DNA of 40,236 nt, taken from Lachnospiraceae bacterium UBA5895. GTDB lineage: Bacteria; Bacillota; Clostridia; Lachnospirales; Lachnospiraceae. The stretch covers positions 1 to 40,236 of the forward strand of contig DJEP01000071.1 of the NCBI GenBank assembly GCA_002431915.1, in the 5' to 3' direction. Shown in pieces: positions 32,180-40,236 of the stretch. Each line of letters starts with the position of its first letter. Position 1 is the first letter of the stretch. Position numbers and translations under genes: made by a program. The notes below the pieces were generated by a model, which was not told the origin of the DNA, searched no databases, and worked only from the letters and a program-made list of their open reading frames with translations.

Positions 32180-32208
32180 ATGATATAAACCGTCAGTTGT
32201 TTTTTCAA
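32180..32208 (-). promoter_or_regulatory. Promoter of the kinase-nagB-nagA operon
   Basis: On the minus strand, TTGAAA (32208-32203), 17 bases, TATCAT (32185-32180). One copy of the GTTGTTTT repeat begins at the -35 box and extends into the spacer. Confidence 0.75.
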
Positions 32209-32257
32209 GCATTTATCAGTTGTGTTGTTGTTTTTCAAAACAACCATTAGTTGTTTT
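32196..32257. promoter_or_regulatory. Cluster of GTTGTTTT repeats, candidate operator of the HTH-kinase
   Basis: GTTGTTTT at 32196-32203, 32227-32234 and 32250-32257, its complement AAAACAAC at 32237-32244, and GTTGTGTT at 32219-32226. The units at 32227 and 32237 form a palindrome with a 2-bp centre; those at 32237 and 32250 form one with a 5-bp centre. The cluster covers and lies upstream of the operon promoter. Confidence 0.65.
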
Positions 32258-32279
32258 CTTCGCATATTTTTCCTGAAAG

Positions 32280-32318
32280 ACAAAACCGCGCCACTCAGAT
32301 AAAGCAGCGCGATTTTGT
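32280..32318 (-). terminator. Terminator after rpiR
   Basis: ACAAAACCGCGC (32280-32291) pairs with GCGCGATTTTGT (32307-32318) with one mismatch and a 15-nt loop. On the minus strand it is followed by a moderately U-rich run. It lies 25 bases after the rpiR stop codon at 32343. Confidence 0.72.
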
Positions 32319-32342
32319 AAAGGTTGTTTTCTTTTTATGGTT

Positions 32343-33203
32343 TTATAGCAGTTTACCGCTCACTGCTTCGCTTGTTCTGGCTTTGTTTTCATTACATAGA
32401 TTGTAATGGTGAATATAATACTGAAGATATAAAATATCCAACAAATACAATTGCACAATAGATGTGGATGATGCTCCGCCGTCCAACGGTCCCTCATTCG
32501 ATCCGCATTGCAGCACAACATCTGCCTGCGCCGCCAATTTAGATTTAGCAAATCGAGTAATCACAATGGATTTACATCCATTTTCCTTTATAAGATTATG
32601 TATTTCTATCATGTCCTTCGTTGCACCTGAATAAGAAAAGAAAATTGCCAGATCCCGGCTCTCCATTAGCGCTGCTGCCATAAACTGCATATGGCAATCC
32701 GACACATACGCAACATTAGGTAAAATTCGCATAAATTTGTGATAGGCCTCCAGTGCTATAACCCCCGAAGATCCCATTCCGAAGAAATGAATTCGTCTCG
32801 CGGAAGCAATTAAATCTGTTGCTCTGACTACCTGGTCAAAATCCAGTATGCTAAATGTTTCATTCAAAGCAGCAATATCCATAGCAAGTGCTTTCTGACA
32901 GACAATTTTTGCATCATCCTCCGTTTTTATATTTCCCATCAGCAACGTGCGCTCTTCATCACTGTTTCCTGCCACCTGTTGCGCCAAAAGCATTTTAAAC
33001 TCCTGATATCCATTTGTCTTCAATGCTTTGCAAAACCGAAATACCGTTGTGTCTCCCACACCGCAAAGTTCTGCCAGATCCGTAATGGATGTATACAAAA
33101 CTTTTTGCGGATTTTCAAACACATAGTCTGCCACCTTTTTTTCCGACTTTGTAAATGAATCATATAGTTGCCTAATTCTTTCAAATAGTTTTTGCTCTGG
33201 CAT
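32343..33203 (-). CDS. MurR/RpiR-family transcriptional regulator
   Basis: A 286-aa regulator with an N-terminal RpiR helix-turn-helix (about 1-77; TKSEKKVADYVFENP and DLAELCGVGDTTVFRFCK) and a C-terminal SIS sugar-phosphate-binding domain (about 120-250; IHFFGMGSSGVIALEAY). The start was set at ATG 33203 on the strength of the purine-rich AGGGAAGAAAGGGAA before it; 33221 is also possible. It follows the GH38 gene and has its own extended -10 promoter. It probably senses an amino-sugar phosphate such as GlcNAc-6-P or ManNAc-6-P and controls the neighbouring glycan genes (inferred). Confidence 0.92.
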   Translation of the reverse strand: MPEQKLFERIRQLYDSFTKSEKKVADYVFENPQKVLYTSITDLAELCGVGDTTVFRFCKALKTNGYQEFKMLLAQQVAGNSDEERTLLMGNIKTEDDAKIVCQKALAMDIAALNETFSILDFDQVVRATDLIASARRIHFFGMGSSGVIALEAYHKFMRILPNVAYVSDCHMQFMAAALMESRDLAIFFSYSGATKDMIEIHNLIKENGCKSIVITRFAKSKLAAQADVVLQCGSNEGPLDGGASSTSIVQLYLLDILYLQYYIHHYNLCNENKARTSEAVSGKLL

Positions 33204-33267
33204 TTCCCTTTCTTCCCTCATTTCTACAATGTAAAAGTAATGCATCCCTTCAGTTAATTACCATAAT

Positions 33268-33276
33268 ATTATAGCA
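33268..33276 (-). promoter_or_regulatory. Extended -10 promoter of rpiR
   Basis: TGCTATAAT on the minus strand is a perfect extended -10 element. The matching -35 region is poor (TACAAT at 17 bases). The ATG at 33203 follows about 60 bases downstream. The 74-bp gap is very AT-rich and contains no clear terminator for the GH38 gene. Confidence 0.6.
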
Positions 33277-33319
33277 GAATATTACAAATAATTGTACACA
33301 TTTGTCTTATATATTACTA

Positions 33320-36300
33320 TTAATAATAGATTTTAATTGTTTTTATCTCAAAGGGAGTAAAGTGTAATGAAATATCCTGTTTTTCCGCAATTATCCGTTT
33401 TGTTTCCTCCAACATATTGACCTCTTCCACTGCCTTTACCGGGAATGAAAAATGTACCCTCTCAGTCACATCGGCCCCTTCTGCTTCATACAGCCTGAAA
33501 ATAACTGCTTTTTCTCCGTTTTCTGCAGGTTTAACAGTCTCTGCCAGCACACAATCGCATTCCAGATTAATCAGGCTTTCCATAGGAAGAACTCCATTCA
33601 CCTGTAACGGTCTGTAATTAAATTCATATGCCGGATAGATTACATTTTGCGCACTGAACTCTCCAATGTGCGGCAGGAAACCATAACTGCACCTGTGTAT
33701 TCCCTTATCTCCCCGATCATCCGGTCGGTTTCCACCCTTGTGCAGAGACAGATGCATGTTTCCCTCTTCTATACTGATTCCGTATTTGCAGTCATTTAAA
33801 ATTGCCACTCCATAACGCATCTCTGACAGATCCGTATATTTATAATTAGATACTTCAAAACGTGCCTTATCAATATCCGTATTCCGATGCGTTCCCCGTT
33901 TCATATAGCCGAATTGAATTTCACAACGTGCCGTATCCGTAAATAAATTTGTGTCAAATGCAGTCTTTAAGAAGCGGTGATCTTCCTGCCAGTTTATCAC
34001 AGTATCGAAACGGATCAGCGGATGATCCGCATAGACAATCATATCCTGAATCACAGTGGATTTTCCCGTAAGTTGATAATGGCTTCGAATACGACATTCT
34101 ACAGCACCTTCGCTTATCATTTGGCGATTCAGTAATACTGCATTGTCCTGCCACTTATTTTTAATATCTGCATCCAAATCCCAACTGTCATATATGAGTG
34201 GAACATCCTCTGCAATCAGAAAAGTATTCAGTGCATAACTTTCTCCGCAGATCTCTCTCCCGTTTCGACGGTCTATAAAAGATTTGATATAACCTCTTTC
34301 ATTAAATGACATCTCTGCAAAAGGCGTGGTCAAAGCATCTCCACGATATTCAAACGCACTGGTTTCACTTACTTTACCTGCTTTCATCTTCAGCACAACG
34401 GATCCAAACGCCGGAATTTTCACACCGGCAACGGCCAATTTGCAATGTCCTTCTATATCGCTGATCATCTGCTGTTTATAATCTCCATCAGCGATCATTC
34501 CCTGCTGTACGTCCAGGTATAGTACATCATTGCGGTCAAAGGATAACGTATTGGCAACTGTGATTGCTCTGTCATCTGCTTTTGTCAGATCTCCGGTTAC
34601 ATCTCTTAAAAGCTTTCCGGTCTGTGCGATTACGCTCTCTACTTCTTCGATTGCCTCATCATGTGCCTGAGGAATACAGGTTCCCGGAAGAATGTCATGA
34701 AACTGATTTTTCAGCAATTTTTTCATCAGCTTACGAATTTCTGCATTCCGCGAAATTTCATTTTTTTGTAATGCTTTACGTACCGTGAAATATTCCAGAT
34801 CATGCAACGCAATTTCTGCCCGTCGGTTATTTCTTTTGATTGTATGCTGATTGGTCAATGTTCCACGATGTAATTCCAAATACAATTCACCATTATAGAC
34901 AGATGGTTCAAATAAAGAGTTCTCTAACTTCTGCATAAAATTGCTTACGGAAATATGCTCCATGCCAGGCAATCCCAGAATGTTTTTCTCTTTACGAGCC
35001 ATCTCAATCATTTCAAACATAGGTCCGCCACCGCCGTCACCATGTCCGTAAGCAATAAGTTTCCTGTCGGTTACCACTTTTTCCTTAACAGATTCTGCAC
35101 CATCCTGCAGCATACATTCTGCCAGTGTCCGGGGATCCGGCCATGCGTGAATTTTATTGAAATGCACCAGAACCCTGCTTCCATCAATCCCTCTCCAGTA
35201 GAATGTGTCATAGGGGAATTGATTCGTATCATTCCAACTCAACTTAGTCGTAAGGAAATACTTCACTCCACATTCCAACATAATCTGAGGCAATGCAGCA
35301 CTATATCCAAATGTATCCGGCAGCCAGAAAGTATCCGCCCGATAATCGAATTCCCTTTGTAAAAATTGCTGACCGATCAAAAACTGTCTTATGATAGATT
35401 CCCCGGAAGGAATATTGCAATCGCATTCTATAAATACAGCTCCATTTGGTTCATACCGACCTTCTTTTACATAGCTTTGGATTTTTTCAAACAACTCCGG
35501 ATAATAATCTCTCATTATTTCACTATGATAGGTAGAGCTTTGTATAAATCTATACTCCGGATATTCTTCCATAAATGCAATCTGATTGGAATAGGTACGG
35601 GCACATTTCTTTTTTGTCTCTTCTACTGTCCACAACCATGCAGTATCCATATGGGAATGCCCGACAATTCCGGCAAACGGTCCAGGCTCTGCATTTTTCT
35701 TTTCCAATTCTGTTCGCAGGAACGGCGCCGCCTGCCGGAGAGCTTTTCGAAAAGTCTCCTTATTGATCTGTTCTGCATCATAATAAACAATATCATGTAC
35801 CTGGAGCAATGCTTTTATCAGTTCCGCTCTGCGAAAACTTTCCTTCGGCAGCACTTCTACCATCTGATTCACAATTTTCAAATCAAAATAAAAGTCACAA
35901 ATTTCTCTGTCCTTGCGGCAGATATCTACGCCATTATAACTGTATTTGAAATCAGGAACAGGATCTGTTTGGAACGGCATAGTTCCCTTCACATAATGGT
36001 TTGCATAATATTCCAGTGCAATCTCTATCCGTTGTCCACTCCCGGCATTTGAGACCAGATGATCACAGTAATGATTGCCGTGTGTATTGCATGCGATTTT
36101 GGACGCAAAGTTTCCATGCGGTACCCCGTTCACCCATAACAGACCTTCATATCCTCCTATATGAGGATAAATATATAAAGTCTCTCCACATAATCGCTGT
36201 GGAACAACGTAATTGCTTCGATACCAGCAATAGGTTCCCTCCCCTTCCCATGTGTCCCCTCTGCTTGTCTTCCGAAATAGGGCAGTCTCCGGAATCCTGT

Positions 36301-36433
36301 CCAGTACTTTCTCTGTCTGATAACTGCTTACCTCGCTGAGTTCATCAACTTTTTCAAACAGTTCCGGCTCCAGCATTTCCTCCATTCGTTTTAATTTATT
36401 CAAGATTCTGTCTATTTGCCTGTCTGTATACAT
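33320..36433 (-). CDS. Alpha-mannosidase, GH38
   Basis: A 1037-aa retaining alpha-mannosidase without signal peptide, so cytoplasmic. The N-terminal ancillary beta domain (about 60-150) is followed by the catalytic barrel: zinc ligands His261 and Asp263 (GHSHMDTAWLW), nucleophile Asp373 with zinc binding (WLPDTFGYS), and YGHGDGGGGP further on. The C-terminal beta-sandwich domains fill the rest. Length and order fit bacterial GH38 of the class II type. Its ATG directly abuts the nanE stop codon (TAAATG), so translation is coupled. With nanE, nagA and nagB nearby it suggests use of mannose- and GlcNAc-containing glycans, such as N-glycan fragments. Confidence 0.95.
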   Translation of the reverse strand: MYTDRQIDRILNKLKRMEEMLEPELFEKVDELSEVSSYQTEKVLDRIPETALFRKTSRGDTWEGEGTYCWYRSNYVVPQRLCGETLYIYPHIGGYEGLLWVNGVPHGNFASKIACNTHGNHYCDHLVSNAGSGQRIEIALEYYANHYVKGTMPFQTDPVPDFKYSYNGVDICRKDREICDFYFDLKIVNQMVEVLPKESFRRAELIKALLQVHDIVYYDAEQINKETFRKALRQAAPFLRTELEKKNAEPGPFAGIVGHSHMDTAWLWTVEETKKKCARTYSNQIAFMEEYPEYRFIQSSTYHSEIMRDYYPELFEKIQSYVKEGRYEPNGAVFIECDCNIPSGESIIRQFLIGQQFLQREFDYRADTFWLPDTFGYSAALPQIMLECGVKYFLTTKLSWNDTNQFPYDTFYWRGIDGSRVLVHFNKIHAWPDPRTLAECMLQDGAESVKEKVVTDRKLIAYGHGDGGGGPMFEMIEMARKEKNILGLPGMEHISVSNFMQKLENSLFEPSVYNGELYLELHRGTLTNQHTIKRNNRRAEIALHDLEYFTVRKALQKNEISRNAEIRKLMKKLLKNQFHDILPGTCIPQAHDEAIEEVESVIAQTGKLLRDVTGDLTKADDRAITVANTLSFDRNDVLYLDVQQGMIADGDYKQQMISDIEGHCKLAVAGVKIPAFGSVVLKMKAGKVSETSAFEYRGDALTTPFAEMSFNERGYIKSFIDRRNGREICGESYALNTFLIAEDVPLIYDSWDLDADIKNKWQDNAVLLNRQMISEGAVECRIRSHYQLTGKSTVIQDMIVYADHPLIRFDTVINWQEDHRFLKTAFDTNLFTDTARCEIQFGYMKRGTHRNTDIDKARFEVSNYKYTDLSEMRYGVAILNDCKYGISIEEGNMHLSLHKGGNRPDDRGDKGIHRCSYGFLPHIGEFSAQNVIYPAYEFNYRPLQVNGVLPMESLINLECDCVLAETVKPAENGEKAVIFRLYEAEGADVTERVHFSFPVKAVEEVNMLEETKRIIAEKQDISLHFTPFEIKTIKIYY

Positions 36434-37129
36434 TTACTGCTCCTTCAAAGCAACCATAAAGTGTTTCGTGATTTCCATCGGTCTGGTAATTGCAGTTCCA
36501 ATTACTGCCGCATACGCCCCGCAATCCATTACCTTCTGCAGTTGTTCAGGATACCAGATACCGCCTTCTGCAATTATCGGAATATTCAGTTTTCCGCACA
36601 TCTCTTCCAACATATTATAATCCGGAATCGAAATTCCTTTTGTCTCCTGTGTATACCCGCGAAGCGTAGTCCCCGCAAAATCAAAACCCAATTGTCTGGC
36701 TCTTTCTGCATCTTCATAGCAGGAACAATCTGCCATAAATAATTGATCCGGATATTTTTCTCTTACCTGTGCAAAAAAAGTATTCAAATCTACTCCACCC
36801 GGTCTGCGTCTGTTCGTTGCGTCCATTGCTATAATTTCCGCTCCGCTATTCACAAGTTCATCCACGCATTCCAATGTCGGCGTAATATAGATCTCACTGT
36901 CTTCGTAATCTCTTTTGATAATACCTATCACCGGTAAATCAACCACTTTTTTTATTTCTATAATATCTTCTGTAGAGTTTGCACGAATTCCGGCTGCTCC
37001 TCCCAATGCTGCTGCATATGCCATACGCGACATAATATAGGAACTATGCAGCGGCTCATTTTTCAGTGCCTGACAGGATACAATCAAACCACCCTTTATC
37101 CGGTCTACTATTTCTTTTTTTGATTTCAT
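36434..37129 (-). CDS. nanE: N-acetylmannosamine-6-phosphate 2-epimerase
   Basis: A 231-aa TIM-barrel enzyme turning ManNAc-6-P into GlcNAc-6-P. Recognised by GGLIVSCQAL at the start, GIRANS, the catalytic Lys72 in GIIKRDY, AMDATNRRRP, and the phosphate-binding IIAEGGIW and AVIGTAITRP. GGAGGG lies just before the ATG. The usual partners nanA and nanK are not in the window. The HTH-kinase fusion at 31008-32156 could supply the kinase step, and nagA and nagB complete the route. Confidence 0.95.
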   Translation of the reverse strand: MKSKKEIVDRIKGGLIVSCQALKNEPLHSSYIMSRMAYAAALGGAAGIRANSTEDIIEIKKVVDLPVIGIIKRDYEDSEIYITPTLECVDELVNSGAEIIAMDATNRRRPGGVDLNTFFAQVREKYPDQLFMADCSCYEDAERARQLGFDFAGTTLRGYTQETKGISIPDYNMLEEMCGKLNIPIIAEGGIWYPEQLQKVMDCGAYAAVIGTAITRPMEITKHFMVALKEQ

Positions 37130-37143
37130 GATTCCCTCCGTAA

Positions 37144-38646
37144 TTATTGGTACGAAATTTTTATTTCCACCTCAAACATTCTTTTCCACGGCATCCTAAC
37201 TTTCTCAATGCATATATGATTACTACACGACGCAAGATAATTTTCTTTAAAATTTTCAAGTTCTTCTTTTACGATTTTGCTGACAATGCCCTCTGTATCC
37301 TTTACATCGAAATAGTTCATATACAATTGTGGCAGTCTTTCCTCTGTTACTTTTTTCCGAACAACAGAACAGTATCCTATATCTTCCAAGTACCTCAGCA
37401 TTAGAAAGTTTCTATGTGCTTTGTCCTCTCCGCAATAAAGATACTTGACCCCTTGCGCAATTGCTGTTCCGATGGTATTGGAGGAAGTATTCCATCCGGC
37501 ATAACCCGCCAGAGACAGTAATAGTCCTCGCTCTTCTATTCCTGTTAAAAGATCCAGTTCCCCTCCGTTGGCATAGGCATTGTCAGCCACAGTAACCGGG
37601 ATTCTCTGCTTTACGTAATATGTAAGCGACTCGATAAATTCTGGCAATGTTCTTTCCACATCATATTCCCTCGTTGTTACCGGTTGTTCATTTGCCTCCT
37701 GCATATGATCTCCGGGAGTATTTAATGCCAAAATAAAGTCTGCTTCCTCTTCGCCTGTCACAATATGGCATCCAGCTGCCATCAAATGATATTTCACTGT
37801 TTCTCCCAACGGTCTGTCCTCATATAACGGAATCACATAGGGGGCTTTTACCGATGCATACTTCAGGTATACTTTAGGGACTTTTTGCTGTAATTCATTC
37901 ACCACCCGTGAGAGAAGCGTCAATTCAATTTCATCCGCTCCGGGATAGAGCAATACGCTATTTTCAATTTTTAAGTACCGCATCTGTTTTCTTACGGTGA
38001 TCTGGTCTTTGGCTGTATATCCATAGGGCGCGGAATCATCCTGCGGAATTATGAGAAAATCTATTATTCCCTCCTTTACATATTCCAATGTCCGCAGATT
38101 GAAATCTAAATTGAATTTTCTTCTATCCAAATAATCTGTTAAAGCTTCTTCCGGAATCTCTTTTAGAAGGCTTTGCTCATCATATTCACAGACAATTTCC
38201 AATTCTTTCTTTTGCTGACAGACTCCCAACTGATGAATCTGTGCACCACAGATGCCATAATAATCCGGTTCTTCATCCGCAGATGAATATCCGGGGCATC
38301 TCATGATACATTGAAATGCCATGATCTTCAGATTTGGATTTTCTTTTTTTAATTCCCGCAAAAGTTGCAATTGCTTTTGAACATCCTCTTCCTTCCTGTG
38401 ATGAAGTCTGGAAGGAATTAATCCACCGTACAGCAAAGTATCCATTGCAATAATTGCATACCCAGCATCTTTGCATTCTTTTTTCAAAAAATCTGCAACT
38501 TCGACAACATCTGCAGGTTTTTTTTTCTGTCCGAGTCTATTCGGAAGTACCAGTTGTATATCGGTTCCCTGATATAGAAGCTGCGGGAAATTATAATTAC
38601 ACGGTCTCTCATCCAAAGGAATCAAAACTATTTTAGCCTGGTTCAT
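37144..38646 (-). CDS. DUF4127 family protein
   Basis: A 500-aa soluble protein of a family with no established activity, recognised by the N-terminal LIPLDERPCNYNFPQLL motif, the central MDTLLYGGLIPSR and MRCPGYSS motifs, IIPQDDSAPYG, YPGADEIELTLLSR, and DNAYANGGE and AGWNTSSNTIGTAIAQG near the C-terminus. Clustered Asp, Glu, Arg and His in these motifs suggest an enzyme. It lies between the FAD oxidoreductase (eight bases upstream) and nanE (14 bases downstream), so it probably acts in the same sugar pathway. Its ribosome binding site (GGAGG) overlaps the upstream stop codon. Confidence 0.88.
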   Translation of the reverse strand: MNQAKIVLIPLDERPCNYNFPQLLYQGTDIQLVLPNRLGQKKKPADVVEVADFLKKECKDAGYAIIAMDTLLYGGLIPSRLHHRKEEDVQKQLQLLRELKKENPNLKIMAFQCIMRCPGYSSADEEPDYYGICGAQIHQLGVCQQKKELEIVCEYDEQSLLKEIPEEALTDYLDRRKFNLDFNLRTLEYVKEGIIDFLIIPQDDSAPYGYTAKDQITVRKQMRYLKIENSVLLYPGADEIELTLLSRVVNELQQKVPKVYLKYASVKAPYVIPLYEDRPLGETVKYHLMAAGCHIVTGEEEADFILALNTPGDHMQEANEQPVTTREYDVERTLPEFIESLTYYVKQRIPVTVADNAYANGGELDLLTGIEERGLLLSLAGYAGWNTSSNTIGTAIAQGVKYLYCGEDKAHRNFLMLRYLEDIGYCSVVRKKVTEERLPQLYMNYFDVKDTEGIVSKIVKEELENFKENYLASCSNHICIEKVRMPWKRMFEVEIKISYQ

Positions 38647-38654
38647 TTTTAATC

Positions 38655-40199
38655 TTATACCTCCATTTTGCTAAAATCCCAATGTAACTGTACGCCTTTT
38701 TCTGTCAATAACCGTTGGAACTCACCCATGTGATATTCGAGCAGTTGTACCAGGGAAATATTTCGATTCATACAATAAGCAGCCATATATCCTGCCACTT
38801 CACCGACATTCCACTCCACCGGATGTAGTCTGTAACATCCACTTGTGAGGTGCGTACAGCCAATATTCTTACAAGCCGGAATCAGATTATGTATTCTCTT
38901 CGGTATCATGGACGACATCGGAATTTCAAACGGATATGTCGCATCAAAAAAGCAACGGTGTGACTTCGTGGTCAAATGAATATCAATGGCATAATGTCCA
39001 ACCCCTACTGAATCTTTTAATACTTGTGGCTTATCATTCATCGCTTTGCTGACATCCTGTTCACAGATCGTCTTCAAAGGAACAATGCGTCTTGACTCCC
39101 TGATATATGCTGCTTTGGCAAGACCATCCGTGGTTCCCATAATATCCGGTCGCAGTTTCACTGCATAACCTCTTCCTCCATCCCTTCTGGGCGCATCATT
39201 TTGCAGCCAATATACCACGCATAATGTTAATTGCTTTGACAATTCTACATTTTCGTCTGCATCTTCACAATCAAAAATATTCCCAAGATAAAAATCATTT
39301 TGCGGCCAGTTAAGTAACGATACTTCTTTTCTGCCATCTATGTAATTTGCTGTATCTATGATCCTTCTATAGCTCCACAGTCCCAGTGGTTTCGTAATCA
39401 GTTCATTATCAAACATTGCCATTTCCACTTTTCTGTGTGTTGCTGCATCCACCATATACCAGCTTAACAGTTTATTGTCATCATACGGCACCACAAGTCG
39501 TTGAAAGAAATCATACTTTTCCGGTTTTTCGATTTTATACTCCCCTTCCGGATTCAGTTCCAGTGCTGCCACCCAGGTAACAGGCTGCATGTCCTGTGGA
39601 TCTGCAACTTCAGGTGCATGCGGTTCTCCTGTCTCGGCTTGTGCCTCTGCTCCGGAACGATACTCCGCTCCGACCACCGGTAATAAATCTCCGCAATCCG
39701 TTCCATCCAAAAACCACTTTGCTTCAATCGTTGTTCTTTCCTTTGTCAGGGTATGTTCTACTACCACATTTTGGATCACATCTCCGCATACCGAGGCATC
39801 TACCGCTTTTGTGTAATAATCTACTTTCACGAGTTCCTGCTGAATATACGGTGCCAGCATTTCTTCCAGAATTTTCAATGCCACCTTGGGTTCATGAGCA
39901 ACTCTGGATACCCATGAATTTCCCGGACAAAAAACTTCTTTTCTGCGAACTTCTTCTTTCAATTCCGGAATTGCTCTGTAATAATCCCTCACAGTTTTCC
40001 TGTAATCCATGTATCTTTTGGTTGCACCGAAAGATTCGATCCACGGATGCTCGTCTGGCGGAACTGCCTGACTGGTCAGCTGTCCGCCGATCCAGTCTGT
40101 TTCCTCACACAGATATACACGCTTGCCCATACTCGCTGCACTGATTGCCGCCTGCACCCCGCCAAGGCTTCCTCCTATAACTGCTATATCGTATTGCAT
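38655..40199 (-). CDS. FAD-dependent oxidoreductase (FAD_oxidored family)
   Basis: A 514-aa flavoprotein. The N-terminal dinucleotide-binding motif AVIGGSLGGVQAA (6-18) with the following acidic Glu32-Glu33 and WIGGQ marks the Rossmann FAD fold. The C-terminal HPVEWNVGEVAGYMAAYC is the second FAD contact typical of PF12831-type proteins. There is no signal peptide. GGGAGA lies about six bases before the ATG. It is the first visible gene of the DUF4127-nanE-GH38 operon; the operon promoter may lie beyond the window. Substrate unknown; oxidation of a sugar or glycoside is inferred from context only. Confidence 0.9.
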   Translation of the reverse strand: MQYDIAVIGGSLGGVQAAISAASMGKRVYLCEETDWIGGQLTSQAVPPDEHPWIESFGATKRYMDYRKTVRDYYRAIPELKEEVRRKEVFCPGNSWVSRVAHEPKVALKILEEMLAPYIQQELVKVDYYTKAVDASVCGDVIQNVVVEHTLTKERTTIEAKWFLDGTDCGDLLPVVGAEYRSGAEAQAETGEPHAPEVADPQDMQPVTWVAALELNPEGEYKIEKPEKYDFFQRLVVPYDDNKLLSWYMVDAATHRKVEMAMFDNELITKPLGLWSYRRIIDTANYIDGRKEVSLLNWPQNDFYLGNIFDCEDADENVELSKQLTLCVVYWLQNDAPRRDGGRGYAVKLRPDIMGTTDGLAKAAYIRESRRIVPLKTICEQDVSKAMNDKPQVLKDSVGVGHYAIDIHLTTKSHRCFFDATYPFEIPMSSMIPKRIHNLIPACKNIGCTHLTSGCYRLHPVEWNVGEVAGYMAAYCMNRNISLVQLLEYHMGEFQRLLTEKGVQLHWDFSKMEV

Positions 40200-40236
40200 A
40201 ATATTCTCCCTATTATTCTATTTTTCCAATCTGTCA

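Overview
The window looks like chromosomal DNA of a gut-type Clostridia, most probably Lachnospiraceae. The basis is the strong GGAGG-type ribosome binding sites, TTGACA/TATAAT promoters with 17-bp spacers, an AgrA/AgrC-like two-component system, a CspB-like subtilase, and LacI- and RpiR-controlled glycan-use loci. The genus assignment is inference. No tRNA, rRNA, CRISPR array, transposase or phage gene was seen.

Layout. (1) 11-4844, minus strand: a TetR regulator and an ABC ATPase/FtsX-type permease pair. Two near-identical operators and a Fur-box-like site lie in the promoter regions. (2) 4973-5722: two small divergent genes of unknown function sharing an intergenic region. (3) 5806-14314, minus strand: a galacto-oligosaccharide locus with a LacI repressor, a lipoprotein sugar-binding protein, two MalFG-type permeases, a leaderless GH53 endo-galactanase, a barrel enzyme of unknown function and a small zinc-ribbon protein. 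A terminator/attenuator separates the binding protein from the permeases. LacI-type operators sit at both the repressor and transporter promoters. (4) 14673-17462, minus strand: a two-gene operon (helical protein plus SEC-C protein) of unknown role. (5) 17696-27190: a 2-kb-residue-scale surface protein (about 2,000 aa) divergent from an operon of one LytTR response regulator and two AgrC-like kinases. 21-bp-spaced direct repeats lie between them. (6) 27197-29056: a subtilisin-family protease without a visible signal peptide. (7) 29105-32156: an amino-sugar operon, with an HTH/sugar-kinase fusion, nagB and nagA. (8) 32343-40199: an RpiR regulator and a four-gene operon of an FAD oxidoreductase, a DUF4127 protein, nanE and a GH38 alpha-mannosidase.

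How the parts work together. Region 3 imports galactan fragments and cleaves them inside the cell. Regions 7 and 8 together would convert ManNAc or GlcNAc to fructose-6-phosphate and trim mannose-containing glycans, as in host N-glycans. Region 5 appears to be a signalling module controlling a cell-surface protein.

The most unusual signal is in region 5. The two tandem kinases have complementary defects. The first keeps the phospho-acceptor His but has a degraded ATP-binding domain. The second has an intact-looking ATP-binding domain but Gln in place of the His. This suggests an obligate heterodimeric kinase. The second kinase also ends at an amber codon exactly where its sister has Trp, eight codons before the ancestral stop.
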